From positions 6,594-51,302 of the forward strand of contig MNTU01000047.1 in assembly GCA_001917125.1 (NCBI GenBank): 44,709 nt of DNA, given 5' to 3'. Position 1 is the stretch's first letter, and each line of letters begins with the position of its first letter. Shown here in pieces: positions 31,605-40,010 of this stretch. The DNA is from Azospirillum sp. 47_25. GTDB taxonomy: Bacteria > Pseudomonadota > Alphaproteobacteria > RF32 > CAG-239. The position numbers were made by a program, and so were the translations under genes. Under the pieces are notes generated by a model, which saw nothing but the letters and a program-made list of their open reading frames with translations, ran no database searches and was not told the origin of the DNA.

Positions 31605-31768
31605 CTGTTTTATAAGTCTCTGTTTATATTATTATACCGCTTTCATATAGGGTTTCGGCCTTGGTATAATAATGCCTCTACATATTATCTCTTTGAGATA
31701 GCGTTATTTTCGAGGTCGTCTTTTTGCATGCCTCAATTTCAAATGCAAAAAATTAAAAACCATAATAT
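31605..31768 (+). promoter_or_regulatory. structured 5' leader of the DHH-family gene
   Basis: Consecutive stems: TTATTATACC (31629-31638) with GGTATAATAA (31663-31672); CCTC (31675-31678) with GAGG (31712-31715), enclosing TATCTC-TTT-GAGATA; and TTTTTGCAT (31721-31729) with ATGCAAAAA (31743-31751), 17 bases before the ATG. No known riboswitch class was recognised. No Shine-Dalgarno is present. Confidence 0.5.
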
Positions 31769-32743
31769 ATGAAAAAACTGGAAATTGCTTTTGCTAAAAC
31801 AGCAGCGGAAGCAGAAAAATTTATGTGTCAGGGCTATTGCCCGGTGGAGTGTTCTTACGGGGGCGTGTCTATTGTAGATAATTTGGATATGGATCACCAT
31901 GGTGTAACTGCTGATGGTCGGGATTTGTCTAAATTAGAATCTGTAGCAATCCGCGCTTATCGCGATTGTTACGGAAAACGCTACCAAGACCCGCGTTTTG
32001 TAATCAGCCATATTGATGCCGATTGTACTTTTGCAATCGCTTCGTTGGCAGGTTATATTCCGTCAGCGGCCAATAAGAACAATAAGTTCTTGAAAGGCAA
32101 AATGGCGGAAACCATGAGTCGCGATTTTTCAGCTTTGGCCGGAACAATCGCACTTTTGGATACCGACCCCGTTGGATTAGACCGTATGGAATTGCCTTAT
32201 GGTAAACTGTTGTCCTTGTGGCATATGTTTTACTCAGGGGTTGGTTCTAACGCGGAACTGTCCGTTCACGGTTGGCGCAAACTGATGTTCTCAGATGAGG
32301 AGATGCTAGCTCCTTTTTTTGAGGCTGCCGTGAAAGAACAGGAGCGTCTCGTGGCAAAAGCCGAAGCCGATATGGCTGAACGCAGCGTGAAAGAGGAGGG
32401 TATTCTCGTTATCCGCGGTGCTTCTGTATTCGGTTTCGATACCTGGTACGGCAAAAAGGACGGTAACGTTCGCGTTGCTTCTTCCTGGCAGAATCCGGTG
32501 GTTGTTGCCCTTTATAACGAAGGGAACATCATTATCGGCACGCCTTGTGCGGAAGTGGCCGAAGAAATGTTTGGCGAGAATGGTCTGAAGAAGGTTTATG
32601 CAAAGCTGAATGAGCTTTACGGACTGACCGAGGGCAACGGTTTCGGCGGCCATGTCGGAATCGGCGGTTCTCCTCGAAACATGAAAATGAGCTATGACGA
32701 TGTGCGCAACATTGCTCTGGTGCTCAATCATTACCGGTTCTGA
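31769..32743 (+). CDS. DHH-family phosphoesterase-like protein
   Basis: A 324-residue soluble protein. NLDMDHHG near residue 40 is a DHH motif, followed by SHIDADCTFAIA and LLDTDPVGLD, which place further Asp/His ligands as in DHH phosphoesterases. Near the C-terminus GGHVGIGGSPRNM resembles the GGGH segment of DHHA1-type substrate-binding domains. Known DHH enzymes cleave phosphodiester or phosphoanhydride bonds in nucleotides (nanoRNases, cyclic dinucleotide or inorganic pyrophosphatases); the substrate here is unknown. It is monocistronic, with its own promoter, structured leader and terminator. Confidence 0.72.
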   Translation: MKKLEIAFAKTAAEAEKFMCQGYCPVECSYGGVSIVDNLDMDHHGVTADGRDLSKLESVAIRAYRDCYGKRYQDPRFVISHIDADCTFAIASLAGYIPSAANKNNKFLKGKMAETMSRDFSALAGTIALLDTDPVGLDRMELPYGKLLSLWHMFYSGVGSNAELSVHGWRKLMFSDEEMLAPFFEAAVKEQERLVAKAEADMAERSVKEEGILVIRGASVFGFDTWYGKKDGNVRVASSWQNPVVVALYNEGNIIIGTPCAEVAEEMFGENGLKKVYAKLNELYGLTEGNGFGGHVGIGGSPRNMKMSYDDVRNIALVLNHYRF

Positions 32744-32776
32744 AAATTATTTTCATCCTCCTTGCGGAGGCGTTGA

Positions 32777-32813
32777 GAGAAAGAGGTGCAGGTTTTGCAC
32801 CTCTTTCTTTTTG
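32777..32813 (+). terminator. intrinsic terminator
   Basis: GAAAGAGGTGCA / TGCACCTCTTTC stem (12 bp) with a short loop, then TTTTT. Confidence 0.88.
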
Positions 32814-32904
32814 AGGCGGGGTAATCAATTAGTTTGATTTGTCGTGAAAGCGGAGATATAAGAATTATATTGAAAATGTGTAACCATTAAATCAGGTGAA
32901 AAAG

Positions 32905-33294
32905 ATGATAAAAGAATTAGCAATTTTATTGTTGGGTGCCGCTGTTTTATGGGGGTGCGACAATACCAACGCCCGCGTTGAAGAATATTGCGGCGTTTAT
33001 GAGGGGACGCTGCCGGCAGCCGATGCTCCCGGCATTAAAACAACAATCAGTTTGGACCGCAATCATCATTTTACGATGAAGTCGGTTTATATTGACAAGA
33101 AAGACGGAACGTTTAACGAGCAGGGAACTTACAGCCGCGACAGCAATGTGCTGGCGCTTCGGGCGGCAGACGATGATGTGAGCTATTACAAAATTGAGCC
33201 CGGTCAGCTGCGGCGTTTGAATATGGACAAAAATCCGGTTGAGGGAGCTTTAGCCGAGCATTATGTTTTGAAGAAAGTTTCCGGCTGCAAGTAA
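32905..33294 (+). CDS. NlpE-like lipoprotein lacking the CXXC motif
   Basis: 129 residues from the ATG at 32905 (AGGTGA upstream; a GTG at 32896 is also open). Lipoprotein signal with VLWG-Cys. The mature part follows the NlpE N-terminal beta-barrel pattern: YCGVYEGTLPAADAPGIKTTISL, GTFNEQGTYSRDSNVLAL, YYKIEPGQLRRLN and HYVLKK. In Escherichia coli NlpE this position reads PCADC, with a CXXC implicated in metal and redox sensing; here both Cys are Ala. It would sit in the outer membrane. An envelope-stress role cannot be assumed. Confidence 0.72.
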   Translation: MIKELAILLLGAAVLWGCDNTNARVEEYCGVYEGTLPAADAPGIKTTISLDRNHHFTMKSVYIDKKDGTFNEQGTYSRDSNVLALRAADDDVSYYKIEPGQLRRLNMDKNPVEGALAEHYVLKKVSGCK

Positions 33295-33335
33295 GCGAAT
33301 TCAAGTATTCCTGAAAAGTGTTTCTGTAAGATATA

Positions 33336-33363
33336 TTGACAAAAAAATAAAAAGATATATATT
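33336..33363 (+). promoter_or_regulatory. promoter of the 33416 gene
   Basis: TTGACA (33336-33341), 16-base spacer, TATATT (33358-33363). Confidence 0.55.
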
Positions 33364-33415
33364 TAGTTAAAAATATACAGTTATTTTTATTATTAACCGC
33401 AAAACAAATAAAACT

Positions 33416-33679
33416 ATGGCAAAACAAGATGCTGTACAAAGAGCATGTGAAATGTTTAATGCTCCCGGAAATCAGGTTCCCCAGTTGGCAAGAGAGTATG
33501 CAAATGCTTTATGTCGAAAATACGGAGGTTGTTCCGAGGTTATTATAACCGCTTTTGCTCACTATGCGCAGATTGAAGAAAAGCTGCCGTGCAGAGATTC
33601 TCTGTATTCGGCCAATTCTGAAGACCGGCAGTTTTTTGAGGAGATTAAGTCTCTTCTTGCAGAATTTTCTTCAAAGTAA
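33416..33679 (+). CDS. small hypothetical protein, 87 aa
   Basis: No family recognised. A helical soluble protein with four Cys (ACEMF, LCRKYGGC, PCRDS). It has its own promoter and terminator and so is an independent unit. No Shine-Dalgarno; TTATTAACC lies 26 bases before the ATG, as in several other hypothetical genes here. A longer frame running from 33555 into flgF is an artefact; flgF starts at 33813. Confidence 0.65.
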   Translation: MAKQDAVQRACEMFNAPGNQVPQLAREYANALCRKYGGCSEVIITAFAHYAQIEEKLPCRDSLYSANSEDRQFFEEIKSLLAEFSSK

Positions 33680-33702
33680 GGAAATGCGGCAAGTTAATTT
33701 TC

Positions 33703-33729
33703 AGCCCCTCGTGCAGAGGGGCTTTTTTT
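33703..33729 (+). terminator. intrinsic terminator
   Basis: AGCCCCTC-GTGCA-GAGGGGCT then a T-run. It separates the 33416 gene from the flagellar operon. Confidence 0.88.
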
Positions 33730-33745
33730 ATGCTTTTTTGATTTT

Positions 33746-33761
33746 TGGCACGATAGTTGCA
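33746..33761 (+). promoter_or_regulatory. sigma-54 (RpoN) promoter of flgFGAH
   Basis: TGGCACGATAGTTGCA matches the sigma-54 consensus TGGCAC-N5-TTGCW exactly, with the GG and GC 12 bases apart. It lies 52 bases before the flgF ATG, just after a terminator. Class-type control by an enhancer-binding regulator such as FlbD or FleQ is inferred from other flagellates. Confidence 0.88.
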
Positions 33762-33812
33762 TATACAAAAGCAGATGTTACATTATCCGTTTTTATTGGG
33801 GAGAATAAACTT

Positions 33813-34556
33813 ATGGATAATACCAAATACATAGCTCTTTCGCGCCAGATGGCCCTGTGGAAGCAGATGGATATCGTTTCCAACAATATGGCCAACATGA
33901 ATACCAGCGGTTACAAACAGGATGATGCCGTTTTTTCGTCTTATCTGGTGCAGACGCCGGAGGCAACCGGTTTTGGCCGGGTTCCGGTTTATTTTACGCA
34001 GGATTACGGGCAATATCAGGATTTCCGCGAAGGAGCAATCGTCAATACCGGCAATACTTTTGATTTGGCATCTCGCGGCGATGTTTTCTTCGCGATTGAG
34101 ACAAATCAAGGGGAAATGTACACCAAAAAAGGCAGCTTTACACTTGATGCCAACGGTCAATTGGTGACGATGGAAGGGCAGACCGTTTTGTCGGAAAACA
34201 ACGAGCCGCTCTTTTTTGCACCGGGGGAAAAAGACATTTCAATTGCCAGCAACGGCGATGTGACAACCGAAAACGGAACCATCGGCCGGCTTAAGCTGGT
34301 AAAATTTGCCGATAATCGAAAACTGATGAAAGTTGCAGACACAATGTTTCGCAATACGGCGGACAATGCCATGACTGTCGGGCCGGAAGACGCCCAGGTG
34401 GTGCAGGGGGCTTTGGAACAGTCGAACGTCAATTCGATTACCGAAATGACCAAAATGATCAAATTACAGCGCTCTTACGAGATTGTTCAGAGTATGATTG
34501 ATGAAGAACATGAGCGCTTGTCAAACACAATTACAGCTTACTCGCAGCTGGCTTAA
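33813..34556 (+). CDS. flgF: flagellar basal-body rod protein FlgF
   Basis: 247 residues from the ATG at 33813 (GGGGAGA upstream), preferred over a frame from 33555 that runs through the terminator and promoter. N-terminal rod motif YIALSRQMALWKQMDIVSNNMANMNTSGYK and C-terminal ALEQSNVNSITEMTKMIKLQRSYEIVQ are typical of axial rod proteins. FlgF is part of the proximal rod. First gene of flgF-flgG-flgA-flgH, under the sigma-54 promoter. Confidence 0.94.
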   Translation: MDNTKYIALSRQMALWKQMDIVSNNMANMNTSGYKQDDAVFSSYLVQTPEATGFGRVPVYFTQDYGQYQDFREGAIVNTGNTFDLASRGDVFFAIETNQGEMYTKKGSFTLDANGQLVTMEGQTVLSENNEPLFFAPGEKDISIASNGDVTTENGTIGRLKLVKFADNRKLMKVADTMFRNTADNAMTVGPEDAQVVQGALEQSNVNSITEMTKMIKLQRSYEIVQSMIDEEHERLSNTITAYSQLA

Positions 34557-34574
34557 TTATAAAGGGGAGAAAAT

Positions 34575-35363
34575 ATGAGATCTTTAGCAATCGGCGCAAC
34601 TGGCATGCTGGCCCAGCAGACGAACGTTGACGTTATTTCCAACAATATTGCCAATATGAACACGACGGCTTATACCAAGCGCCGGGCCGAATTTAACGAC
34701 CTGTTGTATCAGAATATCATTCGTCCGGGTGCGACATCTTCGGCTGCGCAGACAGTGGTTCCGTCCGGCATTCAGCTCGGTTTGGGTGTGCGTACCGCGG
34801 CAATTTATCGGATTACCGGCGGTACCGGTTTGACCAACACCAACAATTCTCTGGATCTGGCTATTCAGGGGCGCGGTTATTTTCAGATTGAACTGCCGGA
34901 AGGCAAAGGTATTGCCTATACCCGCGACGGCGCTTTTCAGAAGAACGGCGACGGCGTGATCGTAACGCATGACGGTTATATTGTTCAGCCGGAGATTACC
35001 ATTCCCGATGATGCAACGGAAGTTTATATCAACAACTCCGGCGAAGTTTGGGTTAAACAGGACGGCGAGACTGATGAGGTCAACGTCGGGCAGCTGGAAC
35101 TGGCGACTTTTGTGAATGAGGCCGGTTTGGAAGCCATGGGGCAAAACCTGCTGCTGGAAACACAGGCTTCCGGTGCACCGATTGTCGATAATCCGGATGT
35201 GGAAGGTTTCGGCTCCATTTTGCAGGGATATCTGGAAACGTCAAACGTTAATCCGGTATCGGAGATTACGGAACTGGTTTCGGCCCAGCGCGCTTATGAA
35301 ATGAACTCAAAGATTATTCAGACTTCGGATCAGATGTTAAATACGATTACGCAATTGAGATAA
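34575..35363 (+). CDS. flgG: flagellar distal rod protein FlgG
   Basis: A 262-residue axial protein. MRSLAIGATGMLAQQTNVDVISNNIANMNTTAYTKRR at the N-terminus, LDLAIQGRGYFQIELP in the middle and EISELV-type coiled-coil ends (TSNVNPVSEITELVSAQRAYEMNSK) match FlgG, the distal rod subunit that crosses the outer membrane with the P and L rings. GGGGAGAAA precedes the ATG. It starts 18 bases after flgF. Confidence 0.96.
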   Translation: MRSLAIGATGMLAQQTNVDVISNNIANMNTTAYTKRRAEFNDLLYQNIIRPGATSSAAQTVVPSGIQLGLGVRTAAIYRITGGTGLTNTNNSLDLAIQGRGYFQIELPEGKGIAYTRDGAFQKNGDGVIVTHDGYIVQPEITIPDDATEVYINNSGEVWVKQDGETDEVNVGQLELATFVNEAGLEAMGQNLLLETQASGAPIVDNPDVEGFGSILQGYLETSNVNPVSEITELVSAQRAYEMNSKIIQTSDQMLNTITQLR

Positions 35364-35370
35364 CGGTGAA

Positions 35371-36108
35371 ATGAAAGTCGTTTTTATGAAAAAAGGGATT
35401 ATCTTCGGTTTATTAATGTTAATATTGGGCGCCTGTGAGGTTCGGGCGGAAGAGGCAGCAGAGAATCTGCTGATGGTGAGTGAAGATGAAATATCAGAAG
35501 CAATCAAAAAAGAGTTTGTGGAGCAGGGGCGGCCTGAGGCTGTTGATTTGGAATTTTTTGGTGGGCAGACTGTCTTTCAAATCGAAAATGCTCGAAAAGC
35601 TAAGATCCTGGTTGAAAAACTGAGAACCGACGAACTCTCAAACAAGTTTTCCTGCTCGGTGGAAATTTTTGCCGACGGAAAAGCCTTTGCACGGACTGCC
35701 GTTTCCGGGAAATATTATGTTTTGGGAGAAATTTATGTTCCCGCCCGCAATATTGACAAGGGAGAGCTGATTACGCCGGATATGTTGAAGACAATAACGG
35801 TGCGCATGAACCGGGTTAAGCCGATGTTTGTGACCGAAAAAGACAAGTTGGTGAACAAAGAGGCCAAAAAATATCTGAAAGAAGGTAAAATTGTAACCGA
35901 CCGTGACATCGGCGAGAAAATTCTGATTAAGAAAAACGATTTGATTACCGTGGTTTATAAAACGGATAAAATGCAAATTACGGCCCGCGGGCAGGCACGT
36001 CAGGACGGCGTGAAAGGCGAGCGGATCGAAGTTGAAAACACCAAAAGCAAGAAAGTGCTGGTCGGCACGGTTGTCGATGCTGAAACGGTTTATATTGATG
36101 TCCAATAG
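35371..36108 (+). CDS. flgA: flagellar P-ring assembly protein FlgA
   Basis: A 245-residue protein with a signal peptide (about 1-27). The C-terminal SAF-type domain (about 120-245) has VPARNIDKGELITPDMLKTI, LKEGKIVTDRDI, NDLITVVYKT and RIEVENTKSKKVLVGTVVD, as in FlgA, the periplasmic chaperone for FlgI (P-ring) assembly. It follows flgG by 7 bases. No flgI gene is in the window. Confidence 0.92.
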   Translation: MKVVFMKKGIIFGLLMLILGACEVRAEEAAENLLMVSEDEISEAIKKEFVEQGRPEAVDLEFFGGQTVFQIENARKAKILVEKLRTDELSNKFSCSVEIFADGKAFARTAVSGKYYVLGEIYVPARNIDKGELITPDMLKTITVRMNRVKPMFVTEKDKLVNKEAKKYLKEGKIVTDRDIGEKILIKKNDLITVVYKTDKMQITARGQARQDGVKGERIEVENTKSKKVLVGTVVDAETVYIDVQ

Positions 36109-36123
36109 AGGGGAGCTATGGTC

Positions 36124-36885
36124 ATGACTGACAAACAACAAAATTTATGCAGGCTGGCAGCACTGCTGCTGATGGCAACATCGCTCAGCGGCTGCAATAC
36201 CTGGTCGCGGCTGACCAGCATCGGCAAAGAGCCGGAGCTGGCGCCGATACAAAATCCGGTGGATGCGCCGGGCTATCAGGCGGTTTCGATGCCGATGCCG
36301 GCGAAGCCGGAACAATATGCCGGGGCCAATTCTTTGTGGAAGAAAGGTTCTTCGGGATTTTTCCAAGATCAGCGGGCCGCCAAAGTGGGCGATATTATTA
36401 CGGTTAACATCGAGGCTTCCGACAATGCGTCGATGAAGAACAAGACCGAGCAATATCGTGATGACAACGAAGATACGGTAAATATCAATACTCTGGCTGG
36501 TTATGAAAAATATGCCAAGGATTATCTGCCGGATACGGTCGATACGTCCGATTTGTTCAATGTAATGTCAAACCACGATGTTCAGGGCGAAGGCAAAATC
36601 AATCGTTCCGAGAAAATTAACATGACCATGGCGGCGGTGGTAACGCAGGTTTTGCCGAATGACAATCTGGTGATTGAAGGAACACAGGAAATCAGGGTGA
36701 ACTATGAGCTTCGCCAGCTGACGGTGCGCGGCATTATCCGCCGGGCGGATATCAAATCCGACAATACCATCGAATCGAGCAAAATTGCCGAACTGCGTGT
36801 TTCTTACGGCGGTCGGGGTACGGTTTCGGATATGCAGGAGCCGAGATACGGCCGTCAGCTGCTGGATATTCTGTCGCCGTTTTAA
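36124..36885 (+). CDS. flgH: flagellar L-ring protein FlgH
   Basis: 253 residues from the ATG at 36124, chosen because GGGGAG ends eight bases before it; the ATG at 36118 is too close to that site. Lipobox SLSG-Cys, then the FlgH body: FFQDQRAAKVGDIITVNI, GEGKINRSEKINMTMAAVV and LPNDNLVIEGTQEIRVNYE. It forms the outer-membrane L ring around the rod. Last gene of the operon; a multi-hairpin spacer follows without a clear terminator. Confidence 0.95.
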   Translation: MTDKQQNLCRLAALLLMATSLSGCNTWSRLTSIGKEPELAPIQNPVDAPGYQAVSMPMPAKPEQYAGANSLWKKGSSGFFQDQRAAKVGDIITVNIEASDNASMKNKTEQYRDDNEDTVNINTLAGYEKYAKDYLPDTVDTSDLFNVMSNHDVQGEGKINRSEKINMTMAAVVTQVLPNDNLVIEGTQEIRVNYELRQLTVRGIIRRADIKSDNTIESSKIAELRVSYGGRGTVSDMQEPRYGRQLLDILSPF

Positions 36886-36906
36886 GCTATTCAAGGCTTT
36901 ATGTAA

Positions 36907-37162
36907 GGCCGGTCTGAAATTCCGACAGCGGATACTGTTTTGTTTCCTTCAACAGGAAATACGGAATTTCAGGCTGAAAGGCCGGAATTATTGCCCCTTT
37001 GCGAATCGGATATTCTCCCCATTCTTATCCGGTTCGTCCGGGAGAGAAAGAACTTTGCGAGGTATTTCTCTCCGCTGCGCCGAAGGCCTGTCCATCTCCC
37101 CATTCGGGCAGGCCCGAAACGCATAAAGTTGTGGATGTCTGGTTATTGCTGTTTAAATAGCC
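36907..37162 (+). ncRNA. multi-hairpin spacer, candidate regulatory RNA of the flagellar operon
   Basis: Four hairpins in 208 bases: H1 CTGAAATTCCG (36914-36924) with CGGAATTTCAG (36962-36972), extended by GGCC/GGCC; H2 CGAATCGGATA (37002-37012) with TATCCGGTTCG (37026-37036); H3 CGG-AGAGAAA with TTTCTCTCCG (37039-37074, one bulge); H4 GGCCTGTCC (37085-37093) with GGGCAGGCC (37106-37114). A smaller hairpin follows (37141-37162). H2 and H4 share loop TCTCCCCATTC on unrelated stems. TTCTCCCC is complementary to the GGGGAGAA of the flgF and flgG ribosome binding sites. No protein is credible; no terminator. Confidence 0.5.
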
Positions 37163-37214
37163 GGGGAATGAAACTATATTGTGTGTGAACTATTTAATTT
37201 TTGAGGAAGTAAAC

Positions 37215-37880
37215 ATGAATAATAATGACCAAGTTAAAAATGCTGAGAAAGAAGCGGTAATCCTGCTTAATCAGGCAATGGCCCTGGCCAAGGCTTCGAT
37301 GAGCAATAACGAGCATGAGATTATCCGCGCTCTGGACAGCAATTTGAAACTTTGGGTGGAAATAGAAACATCGTTGAAGAGTGCAAAGAATTTGCTTCCC
37401 GAAGATATTAAAGCCAATTTGATGAAATTGTCCAAGTTTGTTGAGCGGATGATTCTGTCAAAAGGTTTGAAAATGACCAAAACCGATTTTGACTGCCTGG
37501 TCAATATCAATATGCAGATTTCCGAAGGTCTGATTGAAGCGGTTAAAAACAATCTGGCCCGGGAGGAGGCTTTCTCGCTGCTGAAATGTGCGGTTGACCT
37601 GTCGAATGCCCGCGAAAACAACAGCACGTCCGACTTAATCAGCGCTTTGGACAACAATATGAAGCTTTGGGTTTATATCAAAACGCTGGCTTCCGATGAA
37701 AAAAATCCGCTGCCGCGCGAAACCAAAGGAAATTTGATTAAGCTGGCGGATTATGTTTCCAGCCGGACGCTTGAGGTCGGCAAGAACGTTGATAATCTTA
37801 ATCAGAAGGCTCTGGACTGCATGATTATGACGAATCTGCAGATTTCGGAAGGGCTGATGTCAAAACGTCCGGCCTGTTAA
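37215..37880 (+). CDS. tandem-duplicated FlaF-like flagellar protein
   Basis: 221 residues from the ATG at 37215 (GAGGAAG upstream). Each half matches the FlaF family: ALDSNLKLWVEIE / LLPEDIKANLMKLSKFVE / DCLVNINMQISEGLI (39-107), and ALDNNMKLWVYIK / PLPRETKGNLIKLADYVS / DCMIMTNLQISEGLM (144-215). In Caulobacter and relatives FlaF is a single-domain protein of about 110-130 aa that assists flagellin secretion with FlbT. Here two copies are fused. It follows flgFGAH but has its own leader and terminator. Family assignment is from motif pattern; the fusion is directly seen. Confidence 0.8.
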   Translation: MNNNDQVKNAEKEAVILLNQAMALAKASMSNNEHEIIRALDSNLKLWVEIETSLKSAKNLLPEDIKANLMKLSKFVERMILSKGLKMTKTDFDCLVNINMQISEGLIEAVKNNLAREEAFSLLKCAVDLSNARENNSTSDLISALDNNMKLWVYIKTLASDEKNPLPRETKGNLIKLADYVSSRTLEVGKNVDNLNQKALDCMIMTNLQISEGLMSKRPAC

Positions 37881-37913
37881 AATCCGCCTGGCCGGCAATA
37901 TAATTATCTGAGC

Positions 37914-37941
37914 GCACCGGATTGATTCCGGTGCTTTTTTT
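37914..37941 (+). terminator. intrinsic terminator
   Basis: GCACCGGA / TCCGGTGC stem, loop TTGAT, then T7. Confidence 0.9.
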
Positions 37942-38019
37942 ATGCACATTGATGGGAGAGAGGTTGCAAAAGAACCGGGGAGGCCTTATAAATCAAGATA
38001 GACCAGAGGAGAAGAATGG

Positions 38020-39267
38020 ATGATTTTTTCAAAGTTTGAACGTCTGATGGCCAAGCGTTATTTGCGGGCCAAGCGGAAGGAAGGTTTTATTTCGGTAATT
38101 ACCGGCTTTGCCTTTACGGGCATTGCGCTTGGCGTGGCGACCCTGATTATCGTGATGTCGGTGATGAACGGTTTCCGTGAGGAGCTGTTGTCACGGATTT
38201 TGGGTATCAACGGACATATCGGCATTGTTTCTTCAATCGGCATGCCGTTTAACAACTATCAGCAGGCTGCTAAGGAAATTGCCGAGTTTGATAATGTCAA
38301 AACTGTGATTCCGATGATTGAAAACCAGCTTTTGGTTTCTGCCGGAAAAGCAGCGGAAGGGGCGATGATCCGGGGAATTTCCAAAGATGATCTGCTGAAA
38401 AAGGACATTCTCCGCGACAGTATAAAAAACATCAATCCCGAAGATTTCGGCGGTAACAACGTTATTGTCGGCGTTCGTCTGGCCAATAAAATGGGAATTG
38501 TTCCCGGGGACGAGATTACCCTGATTTCGCCGAACGGCAAGGTGACGGCTTTCGGAACCGTGCCGCGGATGAAGTCTTACAAGGTTTTGGGTACTTTTGA
38601 AGTCGGAATGTTTGAATATGATTCCAATTTTATCTTTATGCCTTTGGAAGCGGCCCAGGTTTATTTCGGTCTGCCGGGAGCGGTGACGAATATTGACGTG
38701 ACACTGGATGACGACAAAATGGTCAAGCCGGTGCGGAAAGCGATTGAAGAAAGCATCGGTGCCGGTGCGTATGTTTATGATTGGAAACAGAGCAATTCCG
38801 CTTTTTTTAATGCGATAGACGTTGAACGGAACGTGATGTTTATCATCCTGACCCTGATTATAATCGTGGCGGCCTTTAATATTATTACCGGCTTGATTAT
38901 GCTGGTGAAAGACAAAGGGCGCGATGTGGCGGTTCTGCGCACGATGGGGGCAACCAAAGGGATGATTATGCGGATTTTCTTTATGGACGGCGCGTTTATC
39001 GGCGTGGTCGGCACAACGCTCGGTTTGGCGCTGGGGCTGCTGTTCTGTGACAATATCGAGGCAATCCGTCAGGGATTGCAGCATTTGGTCGGGCAGGATT
39101 TGTTTTCGGCGGAAATTTATTTTCTTTCCAAGCTTCCGGCGAAAGTTGACATTACCGAGGTTGCGGCCGTGGTAAGCATTTCTTTGTTGTTATCTTTTTT
39201 GGCGACGATTTATCCGGCCTATCGTGCCGCCAAGTTTGACCCGGTGGAGGCTTTGCGCTATGAATAA
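38020..39267 (+). CDS. lolC: lipoprotein-releasing ABC transporter permease LolC/LolE
   Basis: A 415-residue inner-membrane protein. The N-terminal helix (residues about 22-50) follows [18 protein letters not shown]; a large periplasmic domain (about 55-265) is followed by three C-terminal helices, in the MacB/FtsX-like permease layout typical of LolC/Lol[21 protein letters not shown] is the coupling-type loop. It releases lipoproteins from the inner membrane to LolA. Single-permease (LolCD-type) operons are usual in Alphaproteobacteria. AGGAGAAG precedes the ATG; it overlaps lolD by 8 bases. Confidence 0.92.
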   Translation: MIFSKFERLMAKRYLRAKRKEGFISVITGFAFTGIALGVATLIIVMSVMNGFREELLSRILGINGHIGIVSSIGMPFNNYQQAAKEIAEFDNVKTVIPMIENQLLVSAGKAAEGAMIRGISKDDLLKKDILRDSIKNINPEDFGGNNVIVGVRLANKMGIVPGDEITLISPNGKVTAFGTVPRMKSYKVLGTFEVGMFEYDSNFIFMPLEAAQVYFGLPGAVTNIDVTLDDDKMVKPVRKAIEESIGAGAYVYDWKQSNSAFFNAIDVERNVMFIILTLIIIVAAFNIITGLIMLVKDKGRDVAVLRTMGATKGMIMRIFFMDGAFIGVVGTTLGLALGLLFCDNIEAIRQGLQHLVGQDLFSAEIYFLSKLPAKVDITEVAAVVSISLLLSFLATIYPAYRAAKFDPVEALRYE

Positions 39268-39991
39268 AACTGTTGTTCCGACCTTGGAATTGCGAAAGGT
39301 TGTCAAAACCTTTAAGCAGGGCAGCCAGAAGCTGGATGTTCTGAAAGGTGTCGATTTGGAAATTATGCCGGGGGAAATCGTTGCTTTGCTGGGACCGTCG
39401 GGGTCCGGCAAATCAACCATGCTGCAAATTGCCGGTTTGCTGGATCGTCCGTCGAAAGGAGAAATTTATCTTGACGGGCAGAAATGCAGCAAGCTCGGTG
39501 ACGGTTTGAGAACGGCGCTGCGCCGCGATTATCTGGGGTTTGTTTATCAATATCATAATCTGCTGGCTGATTTTGACGCAACGGAAAACGTAATGCTGCC
39601 GCAGCTGATTGCCGGGGTGAAGTTCAAAGCCGCGCGGGAAAAAGCGCAGTGGCTGCTGTCGCGCCTGAAACTGGAAAAACGTTTTAAGCATCGTCCGGCG
39701 GAGTTGTCGGGCGGCGAGCAGCAGAGAGTAGCCATTGCCCGGGCGCTGGCCAATACGCCTAAATTGCTGCTGGCGGACGAACCGACAGGAAATCTTGACC
39801 CGCGGACGGCAGATATAGTTTTTGCCGAGCTTTTGGCCATTGTAAAAGAAACAGGGTTATCTGCCCTGATTGCAACGCATAATTTTGAACTGGCCGACAG
39901 GATGGATCGGCGGGTAACGCTGGAAGACGGCAAGCTGGTGGATCATCGGGCGGAGGCATTTATTCCGCCGGAGGGAGAAAATTTTTACTGA
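39260..39991 (+). CDS. lolD: lipoprotein-releasing ABC transporter ATPase LolD
   Basis: 243 residues from the ATG at 39260, overlapping the lolC end; a frame starting at 39224 lies inside lolC and is rejected. Walker [11 protein letters not shown]-loop region [17 protein letters not shown], signature [15 protein letters not shown], Walker [13 protein letters not shown] and H-loop ATHNFELA. It powers lipoprotein extraction with LolC. Confidence 0.95.
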   Translation: MNKTVVPTLELRKVVKTFKQGSQKLDVLKGVDLEIMPGEIVALLGPSGSGKSTMLQIAGLLDRPSKGEIYLDGQKCSKLGDGLRTALRRDYLGFVYQYHNLLADFDATENVMLPQLIAGVKFKAAREKAQWLLSRLKLEKRFKHRPAELSGGEQQRVAIARALANTPKLLLADEPTGNLDPRTADIVFAELLAIVKETGLSALIATHNFELADRMDRRVTLEDGKLVDHRAEAFIPPEGENFY

Positions 39992-40010
39992 TTGGGCGAA
40001 CGGAGGAGAG

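Noticed and set aside
33555..33812. N-terminal extension of FlgF
   Set aside because: It would run through the 33416 gene, a terminator and the sigma-54 promoter; FlgF starts at 33813.
36785..37188. Two frames (113 and 82 codons) across the flgH end and spacer
   Set aside because: They overlap flgH or run through four hairpins, and have no start signals.
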